This document shows positions 50,879 through 59,070 of a stretch of DNA of 64,000 nt, in pieces. Source of the stretch: Kuafuiihalomonas sp039024635 (GTDB taxonomy: Bacteria > Myxococcota > Kuafuiibacteriia > Kuafuiibacteriales > Kuafuiibacteriaceae). Location of the stretch: assembly GCA_039024635.1 (NCBI GenBank), contig JBCCQA010000030.1:5594-69593 (forward strand). Direction: 5' to 3'. How positions within the stretch are numbered: the stretch's first letter is position 1; each line of letters begins with the position of its first letter. The notes under the pieces are model-generated. The model saw nothing but the letters and a program-made list of their open reading frames with translations. It was not told where the DNA came from and did not search any database. Both the position numbers and the translations under genes were made by a program.

Positions 50879-51757
50879 GTGGACGCCGACGCGCTGATTG
50901 CGGCCTTGGGTTTGGAGCCCTTGGGCTTCGAAGGAGGGTGGTTTCGGGAGACGGTGCGTTTCAACAGCGAAGCGCCGCCGAGCTTCGCAGGGCTCGAACG
51001 GAGTCTCCACACCGCGATTCTGTACATGCTCACCCCCGACACCCGGGGTCTGATGCATCGCCTGCGCCACGGCGAGGTCTACCACTTCTACATGGGCGAT
51101 CCCGTCGACCTCGTTCTGCTTCACGGGGCTGGGCAAATCGAACACGTCGTGCTCGGTCACGACTTGGCTGGGGGCCAGCGCCTCCAGCACCACGTGCCGG
51201 CTGGCGTGTGGCAAGGCTCTCGGGTCCGACCGGGGGGGCGCTTTGGGTTGATGGGAACGACCATGGCCCCGGGTTTCGACCTTCGGGATTTCGAGCTCGG
51301 CGACCGGGAGTACCTCTCCAAACACTGGCCCGGCGCCAGCCCTTGGCTTCGAGAGCTTACGCCCGACGTCCAGCGCACCGAGCGCCTAGAGCTCGTCGCC
51401 GCCACCCGGGACCTGCTTCACGCGGAGCTCCGTTCCCCCGAAGCGCTGGCCGCCGGAACCCGGGGCGTGGTGGGTCCGGACTGGCCTCCCGGGCCTTGGG
51501 ACCTCGACAGGCTTCGTCGTGAGATCGCCCACTTGGAGGCTGGACCGGAGCAGCGCGCCTGGTGGTCGTGGTACGTGATCAGACGCTCTGACCGTCGCCT
51601 AGTGGGGACGGGCGGCTTTCGCGGGCCGCCCGAAGAAGGCCAGGTCCACGTCGAAACGATGCTTCTGTTCCACGAGCTTCGGGATGAAGTGGTCGAGGCG
51701 CTTCGTCGTATCGCCTTGCGGGACCCCCGGGTTCGAGAGGTTCGGGAAGTCGACTAG
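50879..51757 (+). CDS. Cupin (DUF985-type) fused to a GNAT-like domain
   Basis: A protein of about 292 residues. The first 160 residues match the cupin_5/DUF985 family: ALGLEPLGFEGGWFRET, the LHTAILYMLT strand, HGEVYHFYMGDPV with the metal-like His, and GTTMAPGFD. The remaining 130 residues (WYVIRRSDRRLVGTGGFRG and VHVETMLLFHELRDEVVEAL) resemble a GNAT domain, though its acetyl-CoA loop is poorly conserved. The start at GTG 50879 fits the DUF985 N-terminus and the promoter-like sequence; an upstream TTG at 50843 is possible. It diverges from the lipoprotein operon. Its stop codon shares a CTAG with the convergent Fur gene stop. Function is unknown. Confidence 0.75.
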   Translation: MDADALIAALGLEPLGFEGGWFRETVRFNSEAPPSFAGLERSLHTAILYMLTPDTRGLMHRLRHGEVYHFYMGDPVDLVLLHGAGQIEHVVLGHDLAGGQRLQHHVPAGVWQGSRVRPGGRFGLMGTTMAPGFDLRDFELGDREYLSKHWPGASPWLRELTPDVQRTERLELVAATRDLLHAELRSPEALAAGTRGVVGPDWPPGPWDLDRLRREIAHLEAGPEQRAWWSWYVIRRSDRRLVGTGGFRGPPEEGQVHVETMLLFHELRDEVVEALRRIALRDPRVREVREVD

Positions 51758-52185
51758 CTTCGGCAGTCGGTGCAGATGCCTTCGTACACGATGTGGGCGT
51801 CGTGGAGCTCGAAGCCTCTTCGGTCGCGCCGGGGCAACTCGGGCACATCCTGCTCGGGCAAGACGTCCTGCACGAGACCACACACCGTACACACGAGATG
51901 GTGGTGCGGGTCGTGGCCGTTGGGGTCATAGCGTCGGGTCAGGCCTCCGTCGAAGCTCGTGACCCGGAGCTCGCCCATGTCGGTGAGCTCGTTCAGGGTG
52001 TTGTAGACCGTGGCGCGACTGAGCTCGGGCAGTACCTGCCCGGCGCGTTCGAATACTTCGTCCGCGGTCAGGTGCAGGTTGTTTCCGGTTAGGACCTGGG
52101 CCACGGCCCGCCGTTGGGCGGTCATACGCCATCCTCGATGGCGGAGGCGGTCCAAAAGAGCCGGCGTCGCGGTGGAGCCCGTCAC
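51754..52185 (-). CDS. Fur-family metalloregulator (PerR/Zur-like)
   Basis: A 143-residue Fur protein. A winged-helix domain (ATVYNTLNELTDMGEL) precedes a dimerisation domain with two CxxC pairs, Cys99/Cys102 and Cys138/Cys141, that bind structural zinc. HDPHHHLVC provides His residues for the regulatory metal. Whether it senses iron, zinc or peroxide cannot be told; the pattern fits PerR/Zur as well as Fur. The start is GTG at 52185, 8 nt after a TACGCT -10 with a TTGATG -35 17 bp upstream. The carbonic anhydrase lies upstream on the same strand, 121 bp away. Target genes are not visible. Confidence 0.92.
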   Translation of the reverse strand: MTGSTATPALLDRLRHRGWRMTAQRRAVAQVLTGNNLHLTADEVFERAGQVLPELSRATVYNTLNELTDMGELRVTSFDGGLTRRYDPNGHDPHHHLVCTVCGLVQDVLPEQDVPELPRRDRRGFELHDAHIVYEGICTDCRS

Positions 52186-52193
52186 GTCCGGTG

Positions 52194-52222
52194 AGCGTAC
52201 GAGCCAGATGCGGCCCCATCAA
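52194..52222 (-). promoter_or_regulatory. Strong candidate promoter for the Fur-family gene
   Basis: On the minus strand, TTGATG (52222-52217), 17 bp, TACGCT (52199-52194), 8 nt, then the GTG at 52185. Transcription would begin at or next to the start codon. Confidence 0.48.
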
Positions 52223-52306
52223 CAATTGGGTTCGTTTCGAACTTGGACCGAGTCTAGTTTGCGTTCACTGCCGGGCGTTTTGGATGAGAAATAGGGTATA
52301 CTCCCA

Positions 52307-53017
52307 TCAGTTCGTGTGGACCCGCCGATGGCCGAAGACCTGCACGTGGCGAGCGTTGTCTCCCTCGAGATCGTGGATGAGCCCGACCTGGTCGGGGGCG
52401 GCCTCATGGATCTTCTTGGAAATGAACCAGCGGACGGTCTCGGTGTAGGGCGGCGTCGTGAGCGAGCCCCGGTATTGGTAGAATCCGCTCTCGTGCTCGC
52501 AGATCTCCCGCACGTCGACGTGGCCGGCCGGTGAGCTCTGGCCGGCCATGGTCGGCACCTGATCGATGAAGCTCTCGATGAAGGCGTTCCGCGCGCCCTG
52601 TTTGAAGAGGGCGGCGATGACGAGGTACTGAGTCGGTGCGTCCTCTCGAACGTGCACCATATGCATCTCCATCGGGTAGGTCACCCCGTCGAGCAGATGC
52701 TCCGAGGGCGTGTGAAAGTGGAATTGCTTCAGGACGTACTTGTGGCCCTCTTCCATGACGTAGTTCCCCGGCTCGAGGTCCACCTCGATGGTGTGGCCCA
52801 GGTTGACGACCTTCTCTTCGCTTTCTTCGTAGTGCAGGATGACTTGCTCACCTCCCGAACGGGCTTCGCTGGTGAGGATGTTGATGGGGGACTGAACCAG
52901 ACCGTGTCCGGCCTCGGGGGCTAGATAGCTGGCTTTGGGCGTCTCGGTGTCCGGGGCGCCGGTCGCTCCTGCGCAAGCCGTGAGGAGCAGAGCAGGGAAC
53001 GGTCGCAGACCTCGCAT
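52307..53017 (-). CDS. Alpha-carbonic anhydrase lipoprotein
   Basis: A 236-residue alpha-class carbonic anhydrase. It has a lipoprotein signal (LLTAC, Cys15), then QSPINI, QFHFHTPSEH and EMHMVH, which provide zinc ligands His100, His102 and His119, and GSLTTPPYTETVRW near the C-terminus. It hydrates CO2 in the periplasm or at the cell surface. A TAGGCA hexamer with a TTGTCT -35 stands 6 nt before the ATG at 53017. It precedes the Fur gene on the same strand with a 121-bp gap that holds that gene's own promoter. Alpha-class enzymes are common in marine bacteria. Confidence 0.96.
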   Translation of the reverse strand: MRGLRPFPALLLTACAGATGAPDTETPKASYLAPEAGHGLVQSPINILTSEARSGGEQVILHYEESEEKVVNLGHTIEVDLEPGNYVMEEGHKYVLKQFHFHTPSEHLLDGVTYPMEMHMVHVREDAPTQYLVIAALFKQGARNAFIESFIDQVPTMAGQSSPAGHVDVREICEHESGFYQYRGSLTTPPYTETVRWFISKKIHEAAPDQVGLIHDLEGDNARHVQVFGHRRVHTN

Positions 53018-53023
53018 CCCGAA

Positions 53024-53052
53024 TGCCTAGCGTCCGCCGCGGACCGAGACAA
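53024..53052 (-). promoter_or_regulatory. Strong candidate promoter for the carbonic anhydrase gene
   Basis: On the minus strand, TTGTCT (53052-53047), 17 bp, TAGGCA (53029-53024), 6 nt, then ATG at 53017. A 5-bp stem GTCCG/CGGAC lies just upstream (53032-53044). Confidence 0.47.
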
Positions 53053-53057
53053 CATGG

Positions 53058-54878
53058 CTACCGGGATCGAATCGGTAGGCAGATTCGGTGGCAGGTGCCT
53101 TCCACGCCGCTGCTCACCTCTAGCCGTCCGCCGTGACGCTCGACGACGGCCGAGACCGGAGCCAACCCCAGCTGGAGTCGAACCCGTCGCTCTTCTTCCC
53201 CGAATCGAATGCGAAAGAGCTGCTCAATCTGCTCGGGGGAGAGCGCGGGACCATCGTCGCGGACCTCGATCAGCACTTCGTCTCCGTCGCTCAGGGTCGA
53301 GACCTCGATCTGTCCTGGTCCGCCCAGCTGATGGGCGACATGGCTCAGCAGGGTGAGGAGCGCCTGGTTGAGCTCGCTCGCTGAGGCTGCGAGGCTTGGA
53401 ACGGGTTCTAGCCTCCGCAGGAGCACCACGTCTTCGGGGAGCATGGGCTGAAGCAGTAGGAGGACGCTCTCTAGCTCTTCACCCAGGTTCACCTGCTGCA
53501 GGGCGCCCTGATCGCTGCGTACGAAACGCTGCAGGCTTTGGACGATGCTTCGAATCCTCTCCGTGGCCTCCCCCGACGCCGACAGGAGACCGTTCAGGAT
53601 CTCGGCGATGCGTTCGGGGGCATCGCCGCCGCGAAGCCGGCGGACCGAACGCTGAAGGAGGTCGAGGTTGCTGTTGAGAACACCGAGAGGACTGTTCACC
53701 TCATGGGCGATGCCCGCCGCCAGGTCGCCGAGGAGGGCCAGCCGCTCGGTCTCTACCAGTCTGGACTGGAGTTGTTCGAGCTCCACGTAGCGGAGGCGGT
53801 GGATCTCGGCATCCTTCTCCGCCGCTTCCGTCCGAAGGCGAATCTGGATTCGCGTGGCTTCGCGGCGGCTCTTTGCGTCGAAGACCTGGTCCCGGTAGCT
53901 CTGGAAGCGCTTTAGGTGATGAAGCGCCCGGGCCGGATCGCCTTCCTGCTCGTAGACCTCGGCCAGGCAGCGATGCAGGTCCAGCTCCAAGGGGACGGAG
54001 CCCATGGCCATGGAGATCTTCTCGAGGGGCTCGAGCCAAGTTCGGGCAGCAGCGATGTCTCCCCGTCGAAGCTGGACCCGGCCCAGCGCAATTTGGGTTT
54101 CCAAGGCCACCGTGCTCGAAAACTCGGCCGGGAAGCGGGCGTAGGCAGTCTCCAGCTTCTTCAGCGCCAGGTCGAGGTCACCGCGATCTTCGGCGATCAT
54201 CCCCAGCTCGCTGATGGTCACCGCGATCAGGATGTCCGAGCTTGCTTGCTGAGCCCATTCGAAGGTCTCCTTCGAGAGGGCGAGGGCCTCTTCGTATTCG
54301 CCCATCTCCCGCAGGAGCCGGCTCATGCGAAGGTGAAGCCGATAAAGGCCCATGTAGTCGTCCAGCTCTCGGAAGATGCGCAAGCCTTCGTCGAGGTAGC
54401 GTCGGCCGAGCTCGACCTCGCCCAAAGCGGCGTGGACCCCCCCGAGGCTGCTGAGGGCCCATCCTTCCCGGCGCCGGTCGCCCAGCTCTTGGGCCAGCTC
54501 TCGGGCTTCGCTCGCGTAGCGAAGGGCGGCGCCGTAGTCGCCGGCCAGTTCGGCCATGGTCGACTGGCGGTCCCGAGCCGCCGCCATGCCCGAGCGATCC
54601 CTCAGGAAGGCGAAGATGTCATAGGCCCGTTGAGACACCTGCATCAGCTCGTCGAGCGAGCCGATGGTGAAGAAGAGAAGGGTCAGATTGAACAGGGCCC
54701 GGGCGATGGACGGCAGATGGCCCCGCGCTTCGGCCAGCTCCAAGAGCTCCTGGTTCAGCTCGGCCGCCCTCTGGCGGTCGGACAGCCGAAGGGCGAAGGC
54801 TTCGTCGAGCTTGGCCGCAAGTCGAACGGGGTCGTCGGGGGCCAGGCCGAGCAGCGGATCTGACTCGGCTTCACCCAT
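53058..54878 (-). CDS. TPR-histidine kinase with eroded ATPase domain
   Basis: A 606-residue soluble protein. Tetratricopeptide-like repeats fill about residues 15-335, a coiled coil (about 340-385) leads to HisKA (GIAHEVNSPLG, His392), and a HATPase-like domain follows. The N box is eroded: ELNQALLTLLSHV has Thr509 and His513 where kinases have the metal-binding Asn residues. DDGPAL replaces D-x-G-x-G, and the G2 box is missing its G-x-G-L-G. It may be a pseudokinase or a very divergent kinase; the TPR part probably binds a partner. No membrane helix is visible. ATG 54878 has TAGGTC exactly 6 nt before it. It diverges from the VWA gene. Confidence 0.88.
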   Translation of the reverse strand: MGEAESDPLLGLAPDDPVRLAAKLDEAFALRLSDRQRAAELNQELLELAEARGHLPSIARALFNLTLLFFTIGSLDELMQVSQRAYDIFAFLRDRSGMAAARDRQSTMAELAGDYGAALRYASEARELAQELGDRRREGWALSSLGGVHAALGEVELGRRYLDEGLRIFRELDDYMGLYRLHLRMSRLLREMGEYEEALALSKETFEWAQQASSDILIAVTISELGMIAEDRGDLDLALKKLETAYARFPAEFSSTVALETQIALGRVQLRRGDIAAARTWLEPLEKISMAMGSVPLELDLHRCLAEVYEQEGDPARALHHLKRFQSYRDQVFDAKSRREATRIQIRLRTEAAEKDAEIHRLRYVELEQLQSRLVETERLALLGDLAAGIAHEVNSPLGVLNSNLDLLQRSVRRLRGGDAPERIAEILNGLLSASGEATERIRSIVQSLQRFVRSDQGALQQVNLGEELESVLLLLQPMLPEDVVLLRRLEPVPSLAASASELNQALLTLLSHVAHQLGGPGQIEVSTLSDGDEVLIEVRDDGPALSPEQIEQLFRIRFGEEERRVRLQLGLAPVSAVVERHGGRLEVSSGVEGTCHRICLPIRSR

Positions 54879-54884
54879 GGACGA

Positions 54885-54914
54885 GACCTAGCTCCGAAGG
54901 TCCAAGGGGTCGAG
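54885..54914 (-). promoter_or_regulatory. Candidate promoter for the TPR kinase gene
   Basis: On the minus strand, CTCGAC (54914-54909), 18 bp, TAGGTC (54890-54885), 6 nt, then ATG at 54878. The -35 is weak. An imperfect structure (AGGGGTC 54905-54911, GACCCCT 54932-54938) overlaps it. Confidence 0.35.
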
Positions 54915-54985
54915 CCATTGGGGCCCTTCGGGACCCCTCGGATTTTCGAGAGGGGCGAGACTTCGTGGGCGTAGGATCCCCTTCG

Positions 54986-55018
54986 GTGAAGCGGCCATCG
55001 AAGAAAGCACCGGAATGA
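54986..55018 (+). CDS. Possible 10-codon upstream open reading frame
   Basis: A GTG at 54986 opens ten codons (MKRPSKKAPE) that stop at the TGA 55016-55018, overlapping the ATG at 55015. A TAGGAT hexamer at 54972-54977 ends 8 nt before it, the spacing of leaderless genes here. It may couple translation into the VWA gene. It is short and could be chance. Confidence 0.2.
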   Translation: MKRPSKKAPE

Positions 55019-56694
55019 TCGCCGGCATGAGGATTGAACATGTGGGAGACATGACGCGACGGCATCCGACGAGACTTGTTTTGGGCCTGGTGCTCCTGGC
55101 TGGGGCCCAGCTCCACTGCGGCGACGACGAAGGGAACGGATTCGGCGACGGCAGTGGATTGGGCAGCGGGAACGGTTTCGGCACCGGGAGCGGTGGGCCT
55201 TCGCCCGATCCGTCCGCCGGCAACGGCTCCATGGGCCCAGGAGGCGGCAACACCAACGTGAACTTCGGTGGGGCCCAAGACTTCGGTTTCGTCCGGGGCC
55301 TGTTGGAGGCTGGTGAAGTACCGCGTGCGGTCGACTTTATCGACTCCGGCTTCTTTGCCGAGCATCAGACGCCGCTGCCCGAACCCATCTGCGGAGAGCG
55401 CGTGTGCGTCCAAGGGATGCTGGGCGTCATGGGCAACCTGATCGACGGCTCGCCGTGCACCCTGCTCCAGGTCGGACTCAACTCGCCCATCATCATCAAT
55501 GACCAGGACGTGCAGCCCTTGGACCTCGCGGTCGTCATCGACGTCTCGGGCTCGATGCAGTCGGGAGACAAGATCGGCTTCGTACGCGACGGGCTGCGTC
55601 AAATGGTCAACGAGCTCAATGATGACGACCGAATCGCGCTCATCGCCTATGCGACCGAGTCGAGCTTCCGGGTCCAGCCGGGTCCGGTTCAGGGGCGGCG
55701 CAACGAGCTCTTCGACGCCATCGATAGACTCCAGGCCGGCGGAGGCACCAATCTCTTGGCTGGTCTGGAGGATGGCTTTCAGTCAGTGCTGCAAGGTCCC
55801 GAGGGCTACGCTCGCCGGGTCATTCTCCTCAGCGACGGGCGGCCGACGGCCGGCGTGGTCTCCACCCAGGCGATCTTGAACGTCAGTCTGGGCTACGTGT
55901 CCGAGGGCATCGGTCTGACCACCATCGGCCTCGGCACCGACTTCAACCAGGAGCTCATGTCCCGCCTGGCCGAGGGCGCCGACGGCAACCACTACTTCGT
56001 CGAGAACGCGAGCGCGGTCGATGAGGTCTTCGAAGAAGAGCTGCGCTACTTCACCGTCGCCGTGGCCAAGGATCTGCAGCTGGACGTGGCGGTGGACGAG
56101 AACTTCTCCGTTGATCAGGTCTACGGCTCCCCCAGCTTTCAAGCCGACGGCGCGGGTGGTCGACTGGAGGTGGGCTCGGTCTTCTTGGCCCATCGCCGCT
56201 CTCCTGACGACGTCACCGACGGAAACGGCCGCAGGGGCGGTGGTTCGGCGCTGCTGTTCGAGCTGATGGCCCGACCCAGCGATGGGCCCGAACCCGCGAC
56301 CACCGAAGTGGCCCGGATAGAGGCCAGCTTCCTCGACCCCGAGCTCGGGGAGCGGGTGAGCGACGAGTTGGTGGTCGAGTATCCCTTTTCGCCTTCGACT
56401 GTCCTCGAAACCGGCTTCTTCGAGAACGACATCGTCACCAAGTCTTTCGTCATGCTGAACATCTTCGTCGGCATGCAGCGAGCAGCCGCAGAGTTCGAAG
56501 CGGGCCGAGGCGAAGGGGCCTACCGGATCTTGATTCGTCTTCGCGCTGCGGTCGAAGACTACAACGAGGAGGTCCAGGACACCGACATCGAACTCGACCT
56601 CGAGCTCATCGACCGCATGGCAGCCAACATCGAGACCCGCATCGCGCCGCCTCCGCCCCCCGAAATCCCCGAGAACCCCTGGCCTGCCGACTGA
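55015..56694 (+). CDS. VWA-domain lipoprotein
   Basis: A 559-residue protein with a lipoprotein-like signal (LAGAQLHC, non-ideal lipobox with His at -1), then a Gly/Asn/Ser-rich linker (about 38-80). The von Willebrand A domain begins near residue 170 with DVSGSMQSGD (MIDAS motif), continues with GGGTNLLAGL and ILLSDGRPTAG, and ends near 345. The C-terminal 200 residues are a conserved-looking tail. Such proteins bind partners or metals at the cell surface; myxobacterial genomes have many. The ATG at 55015 overlaps a possible uORF stop; ATG 55051 is an alternative with a GGGAG too close. It diverges from the TPR kinase. Confidence 0.85.
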   Translation: MIAGMRIEHVGDMTRRHPTRLVLGLVLLAGAQLHCGDDEGNGFGDGSGLGSGNGFGTGSGGPSPDPSAGNGSMGPGGGNTNVNFGGAQDFGFVRGLLEAGEVPRAVDFIDSGFFAEHQTPLPEPICGERVCVQGMLGVMGNLIDGSPCTLLQVGLNSPIIINDQDVQPLDLAVVIDVSGSMQSGDKIGFVRDGLRQMVNELNDDDRIALIAYATESSFRVQPGPVQGRRNELFDAIDRLQAGGGTNLLAGLEDGFQSVLQGPEGYARRVILLSDGRPTAGVVSTQAILNVSLGYVSEGIGLTTIGLGTDFNQELMSRLAEGADGNHYFVENASAVDEVFEEELRYFTVAVAKDLQLDVAVDENFSVDQVYGSPSFQADGAGGRLEVGSVFLAHRRSPDDVTDGNGRRGGGSALLFELMARPSDGPEPATTEVARIEASFLDPELGERVSDELVVEYPFSPSTVLETGFFENDIVTKSFVMLNIFVGMQRAAAEFEAGRGEGAYRILIRLRAAVEDYNEEVQDTDIELDLELIDRMAANIETRIAPPPPPEIPENPWPAD

Positions 56695-56713
56695 TCAGGG
56701 ACACTTCGCCACG

Positions 56714-56946
56714 GTTCGTCCGAAGAAGCGAGCGGAGGTGGAGGGGCAAAGCGGAATGTACCGCTTAGCGGTCCAGACCTCGCGCAGCGAGCGTATGTAG
56801 GAGGACGCGAAGCGTTCGTCCGAAGAAGCGAGCGGAGGTGGAGGGGCAAAGCGGAATGTACCGCTTAGCGGTCCAGACCTCGCGCAGCGAGCGTATGTAG
56901 GAGGACGCGAAGCGTTCGTCCGAAGAAGCGAGCGGAGGTGGAGGGG
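56714..56946. repeat. 100-bp tandem direct repeat, two full copies and a partial third
   Basis: Copies start at 56714, 56814 and 56914 with an exact 100-bp period; the third breaks off after 33 bases. Adjacent copies look identical over their full length. The junction forms a small stem (GGACG 56803-56807, CGTCC 56817-56821). It lies between the VWA gene and the polyprenyl synthase gene. Frames through it give only repeated shadow peptides. Confidence 0.95.
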
Positions 56947-56973
56947 GTCGGGCTCTGCCCGGCCCAGGTCCCA

Positions 56974-59070
56974 CTATACGGCGAGAGGATGTCGTCGGTT
57001 GCGCAGCTTGCTCAGCATTTGGCTCAGGGCGCTGTCCGAGCCGACGGCTCGTCGTGCCTGTTCGAAGAGTACCGAGACCGTTCGACGGCTGACCTTCGGC
57101 ACCTGGGCAGCGCGCACCGTGTCCACCGACTTTTGGACCTCCTCCATGGTGGCCAGTGCCAGGGCGAGAGGCACGGCGCAGAAGAAGCGGATCTCTCGCC
57201 CGGTGGGGCCTGTGGGCCAGAGCATCGTGTACTCGATGGCCCGGTCCAAATGGCCATAGGCCCGATGGACGACCTGGGTCACCACGTCGAGGGCGGCCGA
57301 GCGGTGGGCGGGATCGACCAGCTGCTCGGGCTGAAGGCCGTGTCGAGCCGCGAGGTCGGCGGGAAGGAAGGAGACGCCCCGTTCGCTGTCGGTGGCGACG
57401 TCCTTGATGATGTTCACCAGCTGCAGTCCCTGACCAAAGGCGACCGCTCGCGCTTCGGCCTCCAGTCGGAGCCGCTCGTCGGACTCCGGCAGGGCCCGCA
57501 GGAAGAGTTCGGTCAGCAGTTTACCCACCGTGCCGGCCACGAAGTAGCAATAGCGATCCAGGTCGGCCTCGTCGCGGACTTGAAGTCGACCCTCCAGCTC
57601 GAGTCGCTCCGCGTACTCTCGCATGCCCGCCGACATCTCGAGAATGTGAGGCGTGACCGCTTCTCTCACCCATTCGGGTGCGGCGCCGAAGCTACGAAAG
57701 ACCGCCTCCGAACGGCGGCAAAGTTCATACTCTGGATTCTCCGGATCCTGGGTCCACTCGATCGCGGAAGCGAAAGCCGCGGCCCGCTCGGGGTGGGCCA
57801 AAGCCGCCTCGAACTGGGCGAAGAGTTCGCTCCGACGGTTCCAGCCGAGTCCTGCTTCGTCCTCGACCGTGTCGAGAATACGGCACAGCAGGTAGGCGGT
57901 CCGAACGGAGTCCCGCAGGTCCTGAGGAAGGGCCTCAATCGAAAGAGCAAAGGTGCGAGATACGTCGGGCAGGATGCGCTGCATGAAGGCCTGACCATCC
58001 TCAGGAGAGATCCGGCTCAAATTGCCACTTCCTCCTCCGCCACCGCCGTCGATGTCCCGAATCGGCGCGATGAAGAGCTCGGCGAGATACTCGGCCAGCT
58101 CGATGAGGTTTCGATCGCCGGTGGTGGATGCGGCTTGGAGGGCGGCGCTTCGGCGACGCTCGATTTCGTCCAAGGCAAAGCGCTTGGAGCCGCAGGATTC
58201 AAAGAGCGCCGTTGCCCGGGCGATGTCGGTTGCGCTCGTTTCGTCACGAGGCCTGTCGATGATGGCCTGGAGCTCGGTACGCTCGTCGGCACCGAGATGA
58301 CCGAAGGCGTGAACCACCATGACGCTTCGCTTTCCCTCCGCGACGTCTTCGCCCACTCGACCTCGGCCCTTGTCTCCGAAGAGGTCCAGCACGTCGTCTT
58401 GGATCTGGAAGAGCACGCCGAGCTCGCGGCCCACGCTTCGCAGAGCGTCCACCACCAACTCCGAAGCCCCATAGACCCGGGCTGCACCGCCCAGGACCAA
58501 CCCGAAAAGCCCCGACGTCTTGCCCTCGACCATCTTGAAGTAGGCATCCATGCTCGGCGAGGCCTCTTCTTTAAGAGCGAACTCGCGCTCTTGGCCGTCG
58601 ATGACCGCGATGGTGTCTTCGAGCATGCTCTTGCTCAGCTGCTCTCGGGCCTCGGGGGGGATGTCGATTTGGTGGAGAAGAAGGAGGGCGTACTGAAACA
58701 TGGCGTCGCCCAGGTTGATGGCTCGGGCCTCGCCGTAGGCCTTCCAGATGGTGGGGCGGCCTCGGCGACGTTCGTCTCCGTCCTGCAGGTCGTCGTGGAC
58801 GAGGGTCGCGTTGTGGAGCATTTCGCACGCGGCGCCAAAGGCGAGCGCGTGCTCGGGATCCCTCCCCAACAGCTCGCCCACCAGGAGTGGAAGCAGGGCT
58901 CGAAGTCGCTTCCCTCCGGTCTCGAAGTGGTAGTCGTTCATGGCCACCAGACTGGAGCCCGGTGGCGAATGGGTCCGAGCGGCCTCGGCCATCAGGGCCG
59001 CAATCCGCGGAAGCTGACTGTCCTTCAGTCGCTGCAGACGGTCGTCCATGCTGGGCTCAGGCGCGCTCAT
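56974..59070 (-). CDS. Polyprenyl diphosphate synthase-squalene synthase fusion
   Basis: A 698-residue two-enzyme protein. Residues 1-340 are a trans-polyprenyl synthase: first Asp-rich motif DDLQD (93-97) before RRRGRPT, and second motif DDVLD (225-229). A Gly-rich linker (DGGGGGGSGN, 341-350) leads to a squalene/phytoene synthase domain with DTVED (400-404) and NIIKDVATD (Asp557, Asp561). The latter is closer to squalene than to phytoene synthases. The chain-length region before the first motif has a small Ala88, so the diphosphate may be C15 or longer. Substrate channelling from prenyl condensation to head-to-head coupling is inferred. It overlaps the HMG-CoA reductase stop by 4 bases, so it is the second gene of that operon. 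Confidence 0.9.
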   Translation of the reverse strand: MSAPEPSMDDRLQRLKDSQLPRIAALMAEAARTHSPPGSSLVAMNDYHFETGGKRLRALLPLLVGELLGRDPEHALAFGAACEMLHNATLVHDDLQDGDERRRGRPTIWKAYGEARAINLGDAMFQYALLLLHQIDIPPEAREQLSKSMLEDTIAVIDGQEREFALKEEASPSMDAYFKMVEGKTSGLFGLVLGGAARVYGASELVVDALRSVGRELGVLFQIQDDVLDLFGDKGRGRVGEDVAEGKRSVMVVHAFGHLGADERTELQAIIDRPRDETSATDIARATALFESCGSKRFALDEIERRRSAALQAASTTGDRNLIELAEYLAELFIAPIRDIDGGGGGGSGNLSRISPEDGQAFMQRILPDVSRTFALSIEALPQDLRDSVRTAYLLCRILDTVEDEAGLGWNRRSELFAQFEAALAHPERAAAFASAIEWTQDPENPEYELCRRSEAVFRSFGAAPEWVREAVTPHILEMSAGMREYAERLELEGRLQVRDEADLDRYCYFVAGTVGKLLTELFLRALPESDERLRLEAEARAVAFGQGLQLVNIIKDVATDSERGVSFLPADLAARHGLQPEQLVDPAHRSAALDVVTQVVHRAYGHLDRAIEYTMLWPTGPTGREIRFFCAVPLALALATMEEVQKSVDTVRAAQVPKVSRRTVSVLFEQARRAVGSDSALSQMLSKLRNRRHPLAV

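Noticed and set aside
56765..56974. Small minus-strand frame encoding a repeated peptide
   Set aside because: It is the translated 100-bp repeat; the peptide repeats simply reflect the DNA repeat (frame shifts by 100, not a multiple of three).
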